A stretch of 64,000 nucleotides of DNA from JANMOK01 sp031415055. Its GTDB lineage: Bacteria > Pseudomonadota > Alphaproteobacteria > Rhodobacterales > Rhodobacteraceae. Positions 8,200 through 15,473 of the stretch are shown here, piece by piece (within the stretch, counting starts at the first letter, position 1; every line of letters begins with the position of its first letter). Position numbers and translations under genes: made by a program. A model generated the notes under the pieces. It made no database searches. It worked only from the letters and a program-made list of their open reading frames with translations, and was not told the DNA's origin. Where the stretch lies: positions 58,457-122,456 of the forward strand of contig JANOQZ010000043.1 in the NCBI GenBank assembly GCA_031415055.1, written 5' to 3'.

Positions 8200-10461
8200 A
8201 TGACCCGTTTTTCCGCCCCAATTTCCGCTTCGATCTGGGATATGAAATATCGCTTTAAAGCTGCCGATGGCACGGCTTTGGATGTGGAAGTGGAGGATTC
8301 TTGGCGTCGCGTCGCCAAGGCTTTGGCTGCTGTGGAGAAGGATCCGGCTGTCTGGGAAGACAAGTTTTACGCGGCCTTGGAGGATTTCAAATTCCTGCCC
8401 GCCGGGCGGATTTTGGCGGGCGCGGGAACAGAACGCAGCGTGACCATGTTCAATTGTTTCGTCATGGGCACGATCGAGGATTCGCTTGCCTCTATCTTCC
8501 AGAACTTGAAGGAAGCCGCGCTGACGATGCAGCAGGGGGGTGGGATTGGCTATGATTTCTCGACCATTCGACCCAAAGGTGCGCCGGTGCACGGGGTGGC
8601 GGCGGATGCTTCTGGCCCCTTGAGTTTCATGGATGTGTGGGATGCGATGTGCCGCACGATCATGAGTGCAGGGTCGCGGCGCGGGGCGATGATGGCGGTT
8701 TTGCGCTGCGATCATCCGGATATCGAGGATTTCATTGTCGCCAAACAAGACCCGGCACGGCTGCGGATGTTTAACCTGTCGGTGCTGATCACTGATGCGT
8801 TCATGGCGGCGGTGAAAGCGGGCGCGAAGTGGGATTTGGTGTTTGACGGCGCAGTGTTCCGCGCGGTTGATGCGCGGGAACTGTGGGATCGGATCATGCG
8901 CTGCACCTATGATTTTGCCGAGCCAGGGGTGATTTTCATTGATCGGATTAATCAGCGGAACAACTTGAATTATGTGGAGACGATTGCGGCGACAAATCCT
9001 TGCGGCGAACAGCCACTTCCCCCGTATGGCGCATGTCTGCTGGGGTCGATCAATTTGGCGCGGCTGGTTGGTGATCCGTTTGGCAAGAAGGCGCGGCTGG
9101 ATGAGGGGGCGTTGAGTGACCTGGTGACCACTGCAGTTCGGATGATGGACAATGTGGTTGATGCTTCGCGCTTTCCCTTGCCCGAGCAGCGGGCCGAGGC
9201 TTTGGCCAAGCGGCGGATTGGGTTGGGGGTGACCGGGCTGGCGGATGCTTTGCTGATGCTGGGGTTGCGGTATGGGTCGGAGAAGGCGGCCTTGCAAACC
9301 GAGGCTTGGTTGAAGGCGATTGCTGAGGCGGCTTATCTGGCATCGGCGGAACTGGCCGCCGAAAAGGGGGCGTTTCCGCTGTTTGATGTGGATAAATTCC
9401 TTGCTTCCGAAACGTTAAAAACCATGCCCGCAAACGTTGTGAAAGCCATCAAATCACATGGGATTCGCAATGCTTTGTTGACGTCGATTGCGCCGACGGG
9501 GACGATTTCGCTGTATGCAGGGAATATTTCGAGCGGCATCGAACCGGTGTTTGCCTACGCCTATTCGCGCAAGGTTTTGCAGAAGGATGGTTCACGCACG
9601 GAGGAGGAAGTCGAGGATTACGCAGTGCAGATGTGGCGGTCGATGTTTGGCGACAAGCCGTTGCCGGAACATTTCGTCAACGCCCAGACTTTGGCCCCGC
9701 TCGACCATGTCCGCATGCAGGCGGCGGCGCAGAGATGGGTGGATTCCTCGATCTCCAAGACGATCAACTGCCCGGAGGATATTTCGTTTGACGATTTCAA
9801 GCAGGTCTACATGGCCGCTTGGGACCAAGGCTGTAAGGGCTGCACCACCTATCGGCCCAACAAGGTGACCGGGTCGGTTTTGAGTGTCAGCGAGAAATCC
9901 GAGGCGATGCCCGAAAGTGATCGTGGGGCCGATGTGGTGTATATCGCGCAGCCGCTGGACCGGCCGGAAACGCTCGAGGGCAATACTTACAAGATCAAAT
10001 GGCCGGAGTCTGAACACGCGATTTATATCACGATCAACGACGTGATCCACGCCGGGCACCGGCGGCCGTTTGAGGTGTTCATCAACTCGAAAAACATGGA
10101 GCATTTCGCTTGGACGGTGGCGCTGACCCGGATGATTTCAGCGGTATTCCGGCGCGGCGGCGATGTGTCGTTCGTGGTGGAAGAGTTGAAAGCCGTGTTC
10201 GACCCGCGCGGTGGCGCTTGGGTGCAGGGGAAATACATCCCCTCGATTCTAGCGGCGATTGGCGGGGTGATCGAGCGGCATTTGATCGAGATTGGCTTCA
10301 TGGTTGAGGGGTCGGCGCTGAAGTCGGACCCCCGCGCGGTGGCGATGGTGGTAGGTGAGCGGCCAAGGGGGGCGGCCTGCCCGAACTGCGGCCAGTTTTC
10401 GATGCTGATGGTCGAGGGGTGCATGACCTGTGTGGAGTGCGGGTTTAGTAAGTGTGGGTGA
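8200..10461 (+). CDS. nrdJ: Class II (B12-dependent) ribonucleotide reductase
   Basis: A 753-residue adenosylcobalamin-dependent reductase that makes deoxyribonucleotides with or without oxygen. Cys86 in NCFVM is one redox cysteine; NPCGEQ at 266-271 carries the thiyl-radical Cys268 and Glu270. GGGIGYDF, FNLSVLITD and the later IAPTGTISL are further family blocks. The last 27 residues (727-753) form a cysteine-rich zinc-ribbon-like tail starting CPNCG and ending SKCG, which probably re-reduces the active site. The coding sequence of this tail is present twice more downstream (10944-11048 and 12300-12383). It is divergent from DUF1489. Confidence 0.95.
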   Translation: MTRFSAPISASIWDMKYRFKAADGTALDVEVEDSWRRVAKALAAVEKDPAVWEDKFYAALEDFKFLPAGRILAGAGTERSVTMFNCFVMGTIEDSLASIFQNLKEAALTMQQGGGIGYDFSTIRPKGAPVHGVAADASGPLSFMDVWDAMCRTIMSAGSRRGAMMAVLRCDHPDIEDFIVAKQDPARLRMFNLSVLITDAFMAAVKAGAKWDLVFDGAVFRAVDARELWDRIMRCTYDFAEPGVIFIDRINQRNNLNYVETIAATNPCGEQPLPPYGACLLGSINLARLVGDPFGKKARLDEGALSDLVTTAVRMMDNVVDASRFPLPEQRAEALAKRRIGLGVTGLADALLMLGLRYGSEKAALQTEAWLKAIAEAAYLASAELAAEKGAFPLFDVDKFLASETLKTMPANVVKAIKSHGIRNALLTSIAPTGTISLYAGNISSGIEPVFAYAYSRKVLQKDGSRTEEEVEDYAVQMWRSMFGDKPLPEHFVNAQTLAPLDHVRMQAAAQRWVDSSISKTINCPEDISFDDFKQVYMAAWDQGCKGCTTYRPNKVTGSVLSVSEKSEAMPESDRGADVVYIAQPLDRPETLEGNTYKIKWPESEHAIYITINDVIHAGHRRPFEVFINSKNMEHFAWTVALTRMISAVFRRGGDVSFVVEELKAVFDPRGGAWVQGKYIPSILAAIGGVIERHLIEIGFMVEGSALKSDPRAVAMVVGERPRGAACPNCGQFSMLMVEGCMTCVECGFSKCG
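10357..10461 (+). repeat. nrdJ 3'-end repeat, copy A (within nrdJ)
   Basis: The last 35 codons of nrdJ, including the TGA stop, are the reference copy of a sequence repeated at 10944-11048 and 12300-12383. The repeat encodes the C-terminal zinc-ribbon-like tail and ends at the stop in all three places, so its boundary respects the coding unit. This copy is joined to the complete gene. Confidence 0.95.
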
Positions 10462-10471
10462 GGGGTGCGGA

Positions 10472-10945
10472 ATGAACGCGAAAGAGTATTTTCGGGACAT
10501 CATTTTGCCGTTGCACCAGCGACACGAAGCTGATCCGCGCGCCCTTGATTTACTGTTTGCTACCTGTGTGATGACTTATCACATTGTGGACTACATCGCA
10601 GCCGACAATACGGTTTCGGTAAGAGACGCACAGTCGGAAATAGAAACATCGTGCCCGACGTTTACCGCAATTTGTGGCATTGCCACAGCGATGAAGCATT
10701 CGACCGTGACTCGTTCTCCCGAGTATACAGGCTTGAGTTCTGATGCAGCTTCCAAACGTTCGGCTATCAAGGTGGGCGGAAAATTAGTGACCTTTGGTGG
10801 AAAATTAGCAATGCTCGGCCCCGTTGTTCGCAAGGTTGACGGCAAGTTTTTCTCTCTAGCGCCTGCACTCCAAAGCACGATTTCTTATCTGCGGGACCGC
10901 TTCGGTCAAGCCGACCAACCGCAGGACGGCGTTGGCACGGTGTGA
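10472..10945 (+). CDS. Unknown protein in first nrdJ-linked insert
   Basis: A 157-residue protein I do not recognise. The N-terminal half is helical and rich in His and aromatic residues (LPLHQRHEADPRALDLL, then MTYHIVDYI); AICGIATAMKHSTV recalls the H-x(n)-KH pattern of some helical-bundle families, but no family can be named. The C-terminal half is strand-like with a run of G-K residues. The ATG at 10472 lies 11 bases after the nrdJ stop. Its own stop, TGA at 10943-10945, overlaps the start of repeat copy B. A/T is richer than in nrdJ, suggesting transfer. There is no signal peptide or membrane helix. Confidence 0.6.
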   Translation: MNAKEYFRDIILPLHQRHEADPRALDLLFATCVMTYHIVDYIAADNTVSVRDAQSEIETSCPTFTAICGIATAMKHSTVTRSPEYTGLSSDAASKRSAIKVGGKLVTFGGKLAMLGPVVRKVDGKFFSLAPALQSTISYLRDRFGQADQPQDGVGTV

Positions 10946-11048
10946 ACGGCCAAGGGGGGCAGCCTGCCCCAACTGCGGGCAGTTTGCGATGTTGATGGTG
11001 GAGGGGTGTATGACGTGCGTGGAGTGCTGGTTTAGCAAGTGTGGGTGA
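10944..11048 (+). repeat. nrdJ 3'-end repeat, copy B
   Basis: A 105-base copy of the nrdJ end, open in the nrdJ frame and ending at TGA 11046-11048. It translates from ERPRGAACPNCG to VECWFSKCG. Twelve of 35 codons differ from copy A, each by one base; ten changes are synonymous and two are not (S to A, G to W). It has no start codon of its own and is presumably untranslated. The synonymous bias shows the copy evolved inside a working nrdJ gene before arriving here. Confidence 0.93.
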
Positions 11049-11056
11049 GGGCGGGG

Positions 11057-11761
11057 TTAACTTAGGACGCCAGGTATGGTCGACGCTTCGTCTAGAATAC
11101 GGTCAAGTTCAATATCCGAAATTCCTGCTTCAAATTTATCGTGAGATTTGTGAACCAAAAAACATTTGGCAGAAAAAAGCGCCCCGCTACCATCGAATGT
11201 AGTTACGTATCCGGGCACTATCGAACGACTCAGATCGGACTTGTGCAGTAAAATTATTGGTCGAAAATGTGAATGGGTTACACCAAACAAAAAAACCCAA
11301 TTTTCATATTTGAGGACTATGCCACGATGGTCAGGTTTGCTCGAAAGAGTTCCGGCAATTTCTAACCAATTTGAAAATTCGAAGGCACCGGACGCGGTCT
11401 GAAAAATTTCGATTTTCCCTCTAATTGTTAGTCCCCGAGGACTTTTCCGGCAGTATTTAAACGCCCCTAAATAGTTTAAAAGTTGGTCCCAGTCGTCAGA
11501 ATTTTCCGTAAATCCCATTAATGCCGAAAGATTCGAAAACAAGATTTCCAAATTATCTGGGTTAACCCTGTCTATGATTGCTTGTTGGGTCGTGACCCAA
11601 AAAGTGTTGTCCTGATTTTCGGGATCGAAAACCTTTCTTAGCGTAGAAGGGCTAAGGTTATTAGATGCCGGCGCGTTGGCGGCTTTTTGAAACATACCGA
11701 CAAATAATTTTCTCGCCTCCGGAAAACCGATAAGTACGCTAAAATTTTTTGTACGCGCCAC
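11057..11761 (-). CDS. Unknown protein in second nrdJ-linked insert
   Basis: A 234-residue protein with a GTG start at 11761. No family is recognised. The N-terminal third is basic and helical (NFSVLIGFPEARKLFVGMF), the centre is acidic with aromatic residues, and the C-terminal half alternates hydrophobic residues as in a beta domain (VLKYENWVFLFGVTHSHF, then PIILLHKSDLSRSI). The gene is much richer in A/T than the flanking core genes and runs against nrdJ, converging on repeat copy B. Both features point to horizontal transfer. Phage-defence or mobile-element cargo is possible, but nothing in the protein itself shows this. Confidence 0.6.
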   Translation of the reverse strand: MARTKNFSVLIGFPEARKLFVGMFQKAANAPASNNLSPSTLRKVFDPENQDNTFWVTTQQAIIDRVNPDNLEILFSNLSALMGFTENSDDWDQLLNYLGAFKYCRKSPRGLTIRGKIEIFQTASGAFEFSNWLEIAGTLSSKPDHRGIVLKYENWVFLFGVTHSHFRPIILLHKSDLSRSIVPGYVTTFDGSGALFSAKCFLVHKSHDKFEAGISDIELDRILDEASTIPGVLS

Positions 11762-12299
11762 TTGGCAAAACCTGATTCGTCAATGGCCCAAACGCCACGG
11801 ATTATTAATGACGGATTTTCATAAATTATCGAAGGAAATTGTTAACCAAAATTACTTATTCACAGTGCGCCATTATTTGAGAAAACCTATTGTCAATCAC
11901 CTACTTTTTGTAATCCGAAATCCTGCCAAAATGGCGCTTGACGGATTTCACGGGAAGTTTCGTTTTCCGCCACGTCCGTTGATATCGTGAATAATGGTGG
12001 GGAACCAGAATGGACGACGATTCCGACGGCGATATTGAACCTGACATATCGAGTGCGATTGGGCCAAACGTTTACTGGCGATACAACGGAATAAAAATCG
12101 GACGGTTCGTTGAGTATCAGTTGAACTGCCCAAGTATTATGAAAGTTGAAACCGACGACTTGGACTTTCCGTTTCTTTGGCTGCCGGTTAGCGATGTCCT
12201 TATTTGCTGACCTAACTCCTGACCTCTTTAACGACATATTGCCAAATATTCAGAGTCACAGTGCTGAATTGCTTGGTAATTGCGGACTAGTTTGGATAA
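11762..12299. other. A/T-rich stretch with no confident gene
   Basis: This 538-base stretch lies between the unknown minus-strand gene and repeat copy C and has the same A/T-rich composition as that gene. It holds a plus-strand frame of 66 codons at 12010-12210 starting MDDDSDGDIEPD and an overlapping minus-strand frame of 114 codons at 11893-12237. Neither has a clear ribosome site or recognisable motif, and they cannot both be real. It may contain one small cargo gene plus a promoter for the gene at 11057-11761. Confidence 0.4.
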
Positions 12300-12383
12300 T
12301 GCCCCAACTGCGGCCAGTTTTCGATGATGATGGTGGAAGGGTGCATGACGTGCGTGGAGTGCGGGTTTAGCCAGTGTGGGTGA
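12300..12383 (+). repeat. nrdJ 3'-end repeat, copy C
   Basis: An 84-base copy of the last 28 codons of nrdJ, again open in the nrdJ frame and closed by TGA at 12381-12383. Eight codons differ from copy A; six changes are synonymous and two conservative (L to M, K to Q). It starts exactly at the first zinc-ribbon cysteine codon, shorter at the 5' side than copy B. It closes the second inserted segment, after which composition returns to G/C-rich. Confidence 0.93.
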
Positions 12384-12832
12384 GGGATTTTGGGCGAGCT
12401 TGAGGCTGCGAGTGCCTTGCGCCGGGCGACGGAGCGCAACTTTCTGCCCGGAATCAAGCGAAGCGCCGGGCAATGCCCGACCGCCCCTATCGGGCGGGCA
12501 TTCGGCAAGGTTGCAACCCGACGCGAGGTCAGAAGTTTCGGCACCATAAACTGCCCCCCCACTGCCGCCGGATGCCCACCCGGCGGTCAAGCATTGCCCC
12601 CTGCGGTGCGGAGGTGATTGAGGCGTTCGTTCTAAATTACGTATCCCGCGATGCAATGGCGATCCGATTGGGCGTTCCGCAATAATCATGGGCGGCAAGC
12701 GAGACAGCGCCAAACAAGATACTCGCGCTGGCTGTGGGCAGTTTGTGCCGCCGCGCTCTTGACAGGCCGCCAGCACAGGAATTGACTGTGGCAGTGCGAC
12801 GAACCATCGTTGCAATTTGAGGGAGCAAGGAA
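12384..12832. other. Intergenic stretch with G/C-rich palindromes
   Basis: About 450 bases without a convincing gene. Several G/C-rich inverted repeats are visible, including GCCGGGCAATGCCCG near 12465, a GGCGGTC-type repeat around CCGCCGG...CCGGCGG near 12560-12590, and CCGACCGCCCC...CGGGCGGGC near 12477-12500. Open frames across it are rich in Ala, Arg and Pro with no motif and look like chance frames. It may hold remnant or structured non-coding sequence and the promoter of the small basic gene that follows. Confidence 0.4.
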
Positions 12833-12976
12833 ATGGCCAAAAGTCAGATGCGCAGCAACAAGGAAGTGAAGAAGCCGAAGAAAGACAAGGTGAAAGCCAA
12901 GGCGACGGCATCCAGCGGCACGACGGCGCGGATCACTGAATCGCAAGACCGCGCCAAGGGCAAATCGAAGGAATAA
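12833..12976 (+). CDS. Small lysine-rich protein
   Basis: A 47-residue, strongly basic protein, MAKSQMRSNKEVKKPKKDK followed by a Lys, Ala and Thr rich tail ending KSKE. Similar MAK-x-QxRSNKE-KKPK peptides occur widely in proteobacteria as small conserved proteins of unknown function; the charge suggests nucleic-acid or ribosome contact, which is inference. A purine-rich AGGGAGCAAGGAA precedes the ATG. A G/C-rich hairpin follows the stop. Confidence 0.75.
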   Translation: MAKSQMRSNKEVKKPKKDKVKAKATASSGTTARITESQDRAKGKSKE

Positions 12977-12982
12977 CCTTTG

Positions 12983-13000
12983 GGCCGGGTCAGCCCGGCC
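12983..13000 (+). terminator. G/C-rich hairpin after the small basic gene
   Basis: A perfect 7-base stem, GGCCGGG and CCCGGCC with a four-base loop, begins six bases after the stop of the small basic gene. It lacks a good T-run, so it may be a weak or factor-dependent terminator. It also lies between that gene and the end of the convergent Hint gene. Confidence 0.45.
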
Positions 13001-13005
13001 TTGCG

Positions 13006-13741
13006 CTAGGCCAGAAGCGCGGTTTCCGAAGGGAGCAAAATCGGGCGGGATGGGGCGAATTGGGTAACGGTCAGTTCGGGAAACAAGGCCAGAACTTCGG
13101 CTTGTGTTGCCCGATCGAGCGTGGTCAAGCCGACGGGACCGGGCAATAAGCTTTCCGATGGCGCATTCTGCGCGAAGATGATTTCCTGGGCGTCAAAAAA
13201 GATGTGGTAATATCCCACCATGCCGCCCTCGCGGAAATATATTGTATCGTGGTTGACCAAGGACTTCGGTCTGACCGAACAATAATTCGGCCCGCCAGTC
13301 GCGCAACAACATGCGATGGTGCTGTGACACACAGAGGTCGGTTGTATTATCCAAGGCACCGGCTTTAGTGAAAACGGGTGCGGCGTTGTCGGTTGCGGCG
13401 ACGTTGCGTCGGCCAATCCAGCGGATCGGCTGCGGCCAACGATCCATCGTTGTTACCAAACCGCCGACCTTCAGGGTTTCAATCGCGCGACCCCCGTTGG
13501 GCGTGCGGATAGTGGTGCCAGTGATGAAGCCGAAGAACAGATTGACGTCGTTGACTTGGCCAATACTGGCGCGCCCTTGACCGCCGCCGTCGACATCGTC
13601 GTCGAGATTGGCGTGGTTGTCGGTTACAGCGACCACTTGCCCGGTGGCCCCGGCGATAAAAGTGCCGCCGGAATTGGACGTGTCGCTGGAAGAGAGACCA
13701 AAATCATCTTTGCCGAACATTACCCTTTGATGTGAGGCCAT
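13006..13741 (-). pseudogene. Hint-domain (Hint_2) protein, frameshifted
   Basis: The first part (start 13741) reads into a Hint fold: FITGTTIRTPNGGRAIETLK, the GGLVTTMDRWPQPIRWIG block, LCVSQHHRML and WRAELLFGQTEVL. It then loses family sequence. The expected continuation, KSLVNHDTIYFREGG, YYHIFFDAQEIIFA, and a C-terminus ending ETALLA, is in another frame down to 13006. One indel near 13255-13275 (plus-strand numbering) explains this. Intact relatives are about 240-350 residues, often secreted, with a Hint autoprocessing domain of unclear role. This copy is inactive or a base-call error. Confidence 0.8.
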
Positions 13742-13841
13742 TGCCGCGTCCCTGTTTCAGACGGCTTGTTTTGGCACTGGCGGGGTTAATATTTGGTTTA
13801 GACTTTAAGATTGACCAAAATTTTGGCGTGTCGATGGCGGT

Positions 13842-14600
13842 TCATGTATGCCCAAGCAAAGCACGCACGCGGGCAAGTTGCTGGTCGGCACCGGGCACAG
13901 GATTGATGAGTATCAACCCCGAGCCTGACATGCCGCGCTGGTTCTTGTCGCCGAAATGGTATTCGTCGACAAAGGGGTTCAATGGGCTGACGATGCTGAG
14001 CAATTCATGGTGCCGCGCGGCTGGCAGGATCGGATACCAGATCACTATCGTCGCCTTTGGCCATAGTTTGGCGAGATCGAGGGCGAACAGGCCGGTCAGG
14101 GCATATTCGGTTTTGACTTCGTACGAGGGGTCAATCAGCACCAAACCCGCGTTCGATTTGGGAGGCGATAGGGCGAGAACGCCAGTAAAACCGTCGCGGA
14201 AATGGACGCTGGTGTTGGGTGCGGCGAGGTTGGATTTCAGCGCCGCATGTTCCTGCGGATGCAGTTCAAACAGGTGAAGTTGGTCGATTGGGCGGAGCAT
14301 AGATTGGGCGATCAAGGGTGAGCCGGGATAGGCCGAGGCCCCGTGCCTTTCGCGGATTTCGTCGATGATTTCGAAGTAAGGATGATCGCCGCCCTTGGCG
14401 GTGCCGATGCCGAATTCGGCCTCACCGGTTTTCAGGGCCTCGGGGGAGGCAAGGTCATACAGCCCGCGCCCGGCATGCGTTTCAATATAGGTGATCGGGC
14501 GCGGTTTCTGGGTGAGAAAGGTCAGCAGCTCGGCCAGCACCATGTGCTTGTGCAGGTCAGCTTGGTTTCCGGCGTGGTAGGCATGTTGGTAGGAGAGCAT
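13842..14600 (-). CDS. rlmJ: 23S rRNA m6A2030 methyltransferase RlmJ
   Basis: A 252-residue SAM-dependent methyltransferase that modifies adenine 2030 of 23S rRNA. The N-terminus MLSYQHAYHAGNQADLHKH is the strongest signature of RlmJ. The SAM-binding region YIETHAGRGLYDL and the catalytic LVLIDPSYE (an N/DPP-type motif) follow in the expected order. The length is slightly below that of the E. coli enzyme. It is transcribed alone, divergent from rpsD. The family was once linked to DNA uptake and use of DNA as a nutrient, but rRNA methylation is the established activity. Confidence 0.92.
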   Translation of the reverse strand: MLSYQHAYHAGNQADLHKHMVLAELLTFLTQKPRPITYIETHAGRGLYDLASPEALKTGEAEFGIGTAKGGDHPYFEIIDEIRERHGASAYPGSPLIAQSMLRPIDQLHLFELHPQEHAALKSNLAAPNTSVHFRDGFTGVLALSPPKSNAGLVLIDPSYEVKTEYALTGLFALDLAKLWPKATIVIWYPILPAARHHELLSIVSPLNPFVDEYHFGDKNQRGMSGSGLILINPVPGADQQLARVRALLGHT

Positions 14601-14760
14601 GACTCTTAATGGCCGCTGCGGCGATTTGCTTCAAGGCAAAGCTTGACTGCGCGTCGCATGTCTTTATAAGCCGCCCATTCCGGACCGCAAGGTTCGGGCA
14701 ATTGGTGTTTGCGGACCCCGCGAGGGGAAGCCTGTCGGCCCTTCGGGGCAGAGGAAAGCA

Positions 14761-14780
14761 CCTTTCACATCGTTGAAAGG
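14761..14780 (+). promoter_or_regulatory. Hairpin masking the rpsD ribosome-binding site
   Basis: A perfect 7-base-pair stem, CCTTTCA at 14761-14767 and TGAAAGG at 14774-14780 with a six-base loop, ends eight bases before the GTG start of rpsD. Its 3' arm contains the AAAGG that should serve as ribosome-binding site. Folding would hide the site, so translation control, for instance by S4 itself or by temperature, is plausible but not shown. Confidence 0.55.
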
Positions 14781-14788
14781 ATCCAGCC

Positions 14789-15409
14789 GTGACCAAACGC
14801 ACGTCTGCCAAGTATAAAATTGACCGCCGGATGGGCGAAAACATCTGGGGTCGGCCGAAATCTCCGGTCAATAAGCGTGATTACGGCCCGGGCCAGCACG
14901 GCCAGCGCCGCAAGAACAAGCTGTCGGATTTCGGCACCCAGCTTCGCGCCAAACAGAAGCTCAAGGGCTATTACGGCGATATGACGGAAAAACAGTTCCG
15001 CAAAATCTATGCCGAAGCCGACCGGATGAAGGGCGATACATCCGAGAACCTGATTGGTCTGCTGGAACGTCGGCTAGATGCGGTGGTCTACCGCGCCAAA
15101 TTCGTGCCAACGATTTTTGCCGCCCGCCAGTTTGTCAACCACGGCCATGTGTCGGTGAACGGCAAGCGCGTCAACATCGCCTCCTACAAAGTGGGTGAGG
15201 GCGATGTGATCGAGGTGCGCTCGAAATCGAAACAGATGGCGCTGGTGCTGGAAGCGATTGGCTCGCCTGAACGTGACTTGCCGGAATATCTGGCGGTGGA
15301 CCACAACAAACTGACCGCCCAGTTCGTGCGCACTCCCGCCCTGTCAGACGTGCCCTATCCGGTGATGATGGAGCCGAACCTGGTGGTGGAATATTACGCG
15401 AAGAATTGA
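14789..15409 (+). CDS. rpsD: 30S ribosomal protein S4
   Basis: A 206-residue primary rRNA-binding protein of the small subunit, needed for 30S assembly and decoding accuracy. The N-terminus MTKRTSAKYKIDRRMG, RDYGPGQHGQRR, the S4 RNA-binding domain (LERRLDAVVYRAKFVPT, ARQFVNHGHVSVNG) and the C-terminus VVEYYAKN are all canonical. It starts with GTG. It is monocistronic, as in many alphaproteobacteria, and is followed by a strong terminator. Its last 13 codons occur again at 17784-17822, beyond the SIR2-TPR gene. Confidence 0.98.
   Translation: MTKRTSAKYKIDRRMGENIWGRPKSPVNKRDYGPGQHGQRRKNKLSDFGTQLRAKQKLKGYYGDMTEKQFRKIYAEADRMKGDTSENLIGLLERRLDAVVYRAKFVPTIFAARQFVNHGHVSVNGKRVNIASYKVGEGDVIEVRSKSKQMALVLEAIGSPERDLPEYLAVDHNKLTAQFVRTPALSDVPYPVMMEPNLVVEYYAKN
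15371..15409 (+). repeat. rpsD 3'-end repeat, copy 1 (within rpsD)
   Basis: The last 13 codons of rpsD, from GAG to the TGA stop. It is the reference copy for the near-identical sequence at 17784-17822. Confidence 0.9.
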
Positions 15410-15435
15410 TCCTTTGGGGTGACCCTTTGAAACGG

Positions 15436-15470
15436 AAAAGCCGCGCCTTTGGGTGCGGTTTTTGTTTTTT
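15436..15470 (+). terminator. Rho-independent terminator of rpsD
   Basis: AAAAGCCGC at 15436-15444 pairs with GCGGTTTTT at 15455-15463 around a ten-base loop, and the T-run continues to 15470. It lies 27 bases after the rpsD stop and just before the 3' end of the convergent SIR2-TPR gene. Confidence 0.85.
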
Positions 15471-15473
15471 TGG

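Noticed and set aside
8128..9297. A 389-codon open frame on the minus strand
   Set aside because: It is antisense to nrdJ, whose active-site motifs are certain.
11893..12237. A 114-codon minus-strand frame in the second nrdJ insert
   Set aside because: It overlaps a plus-strand frame of similar quality, has no ribosome site and no motif. Neither was called as a gene; the stretch is listed as undetermined.
12390..12685. Two overlapping plus-strand frames after repeat copy C
   Set aside because: They are Ala-, Arg- and Pro-rich, cross several palindromes and contain no motif.
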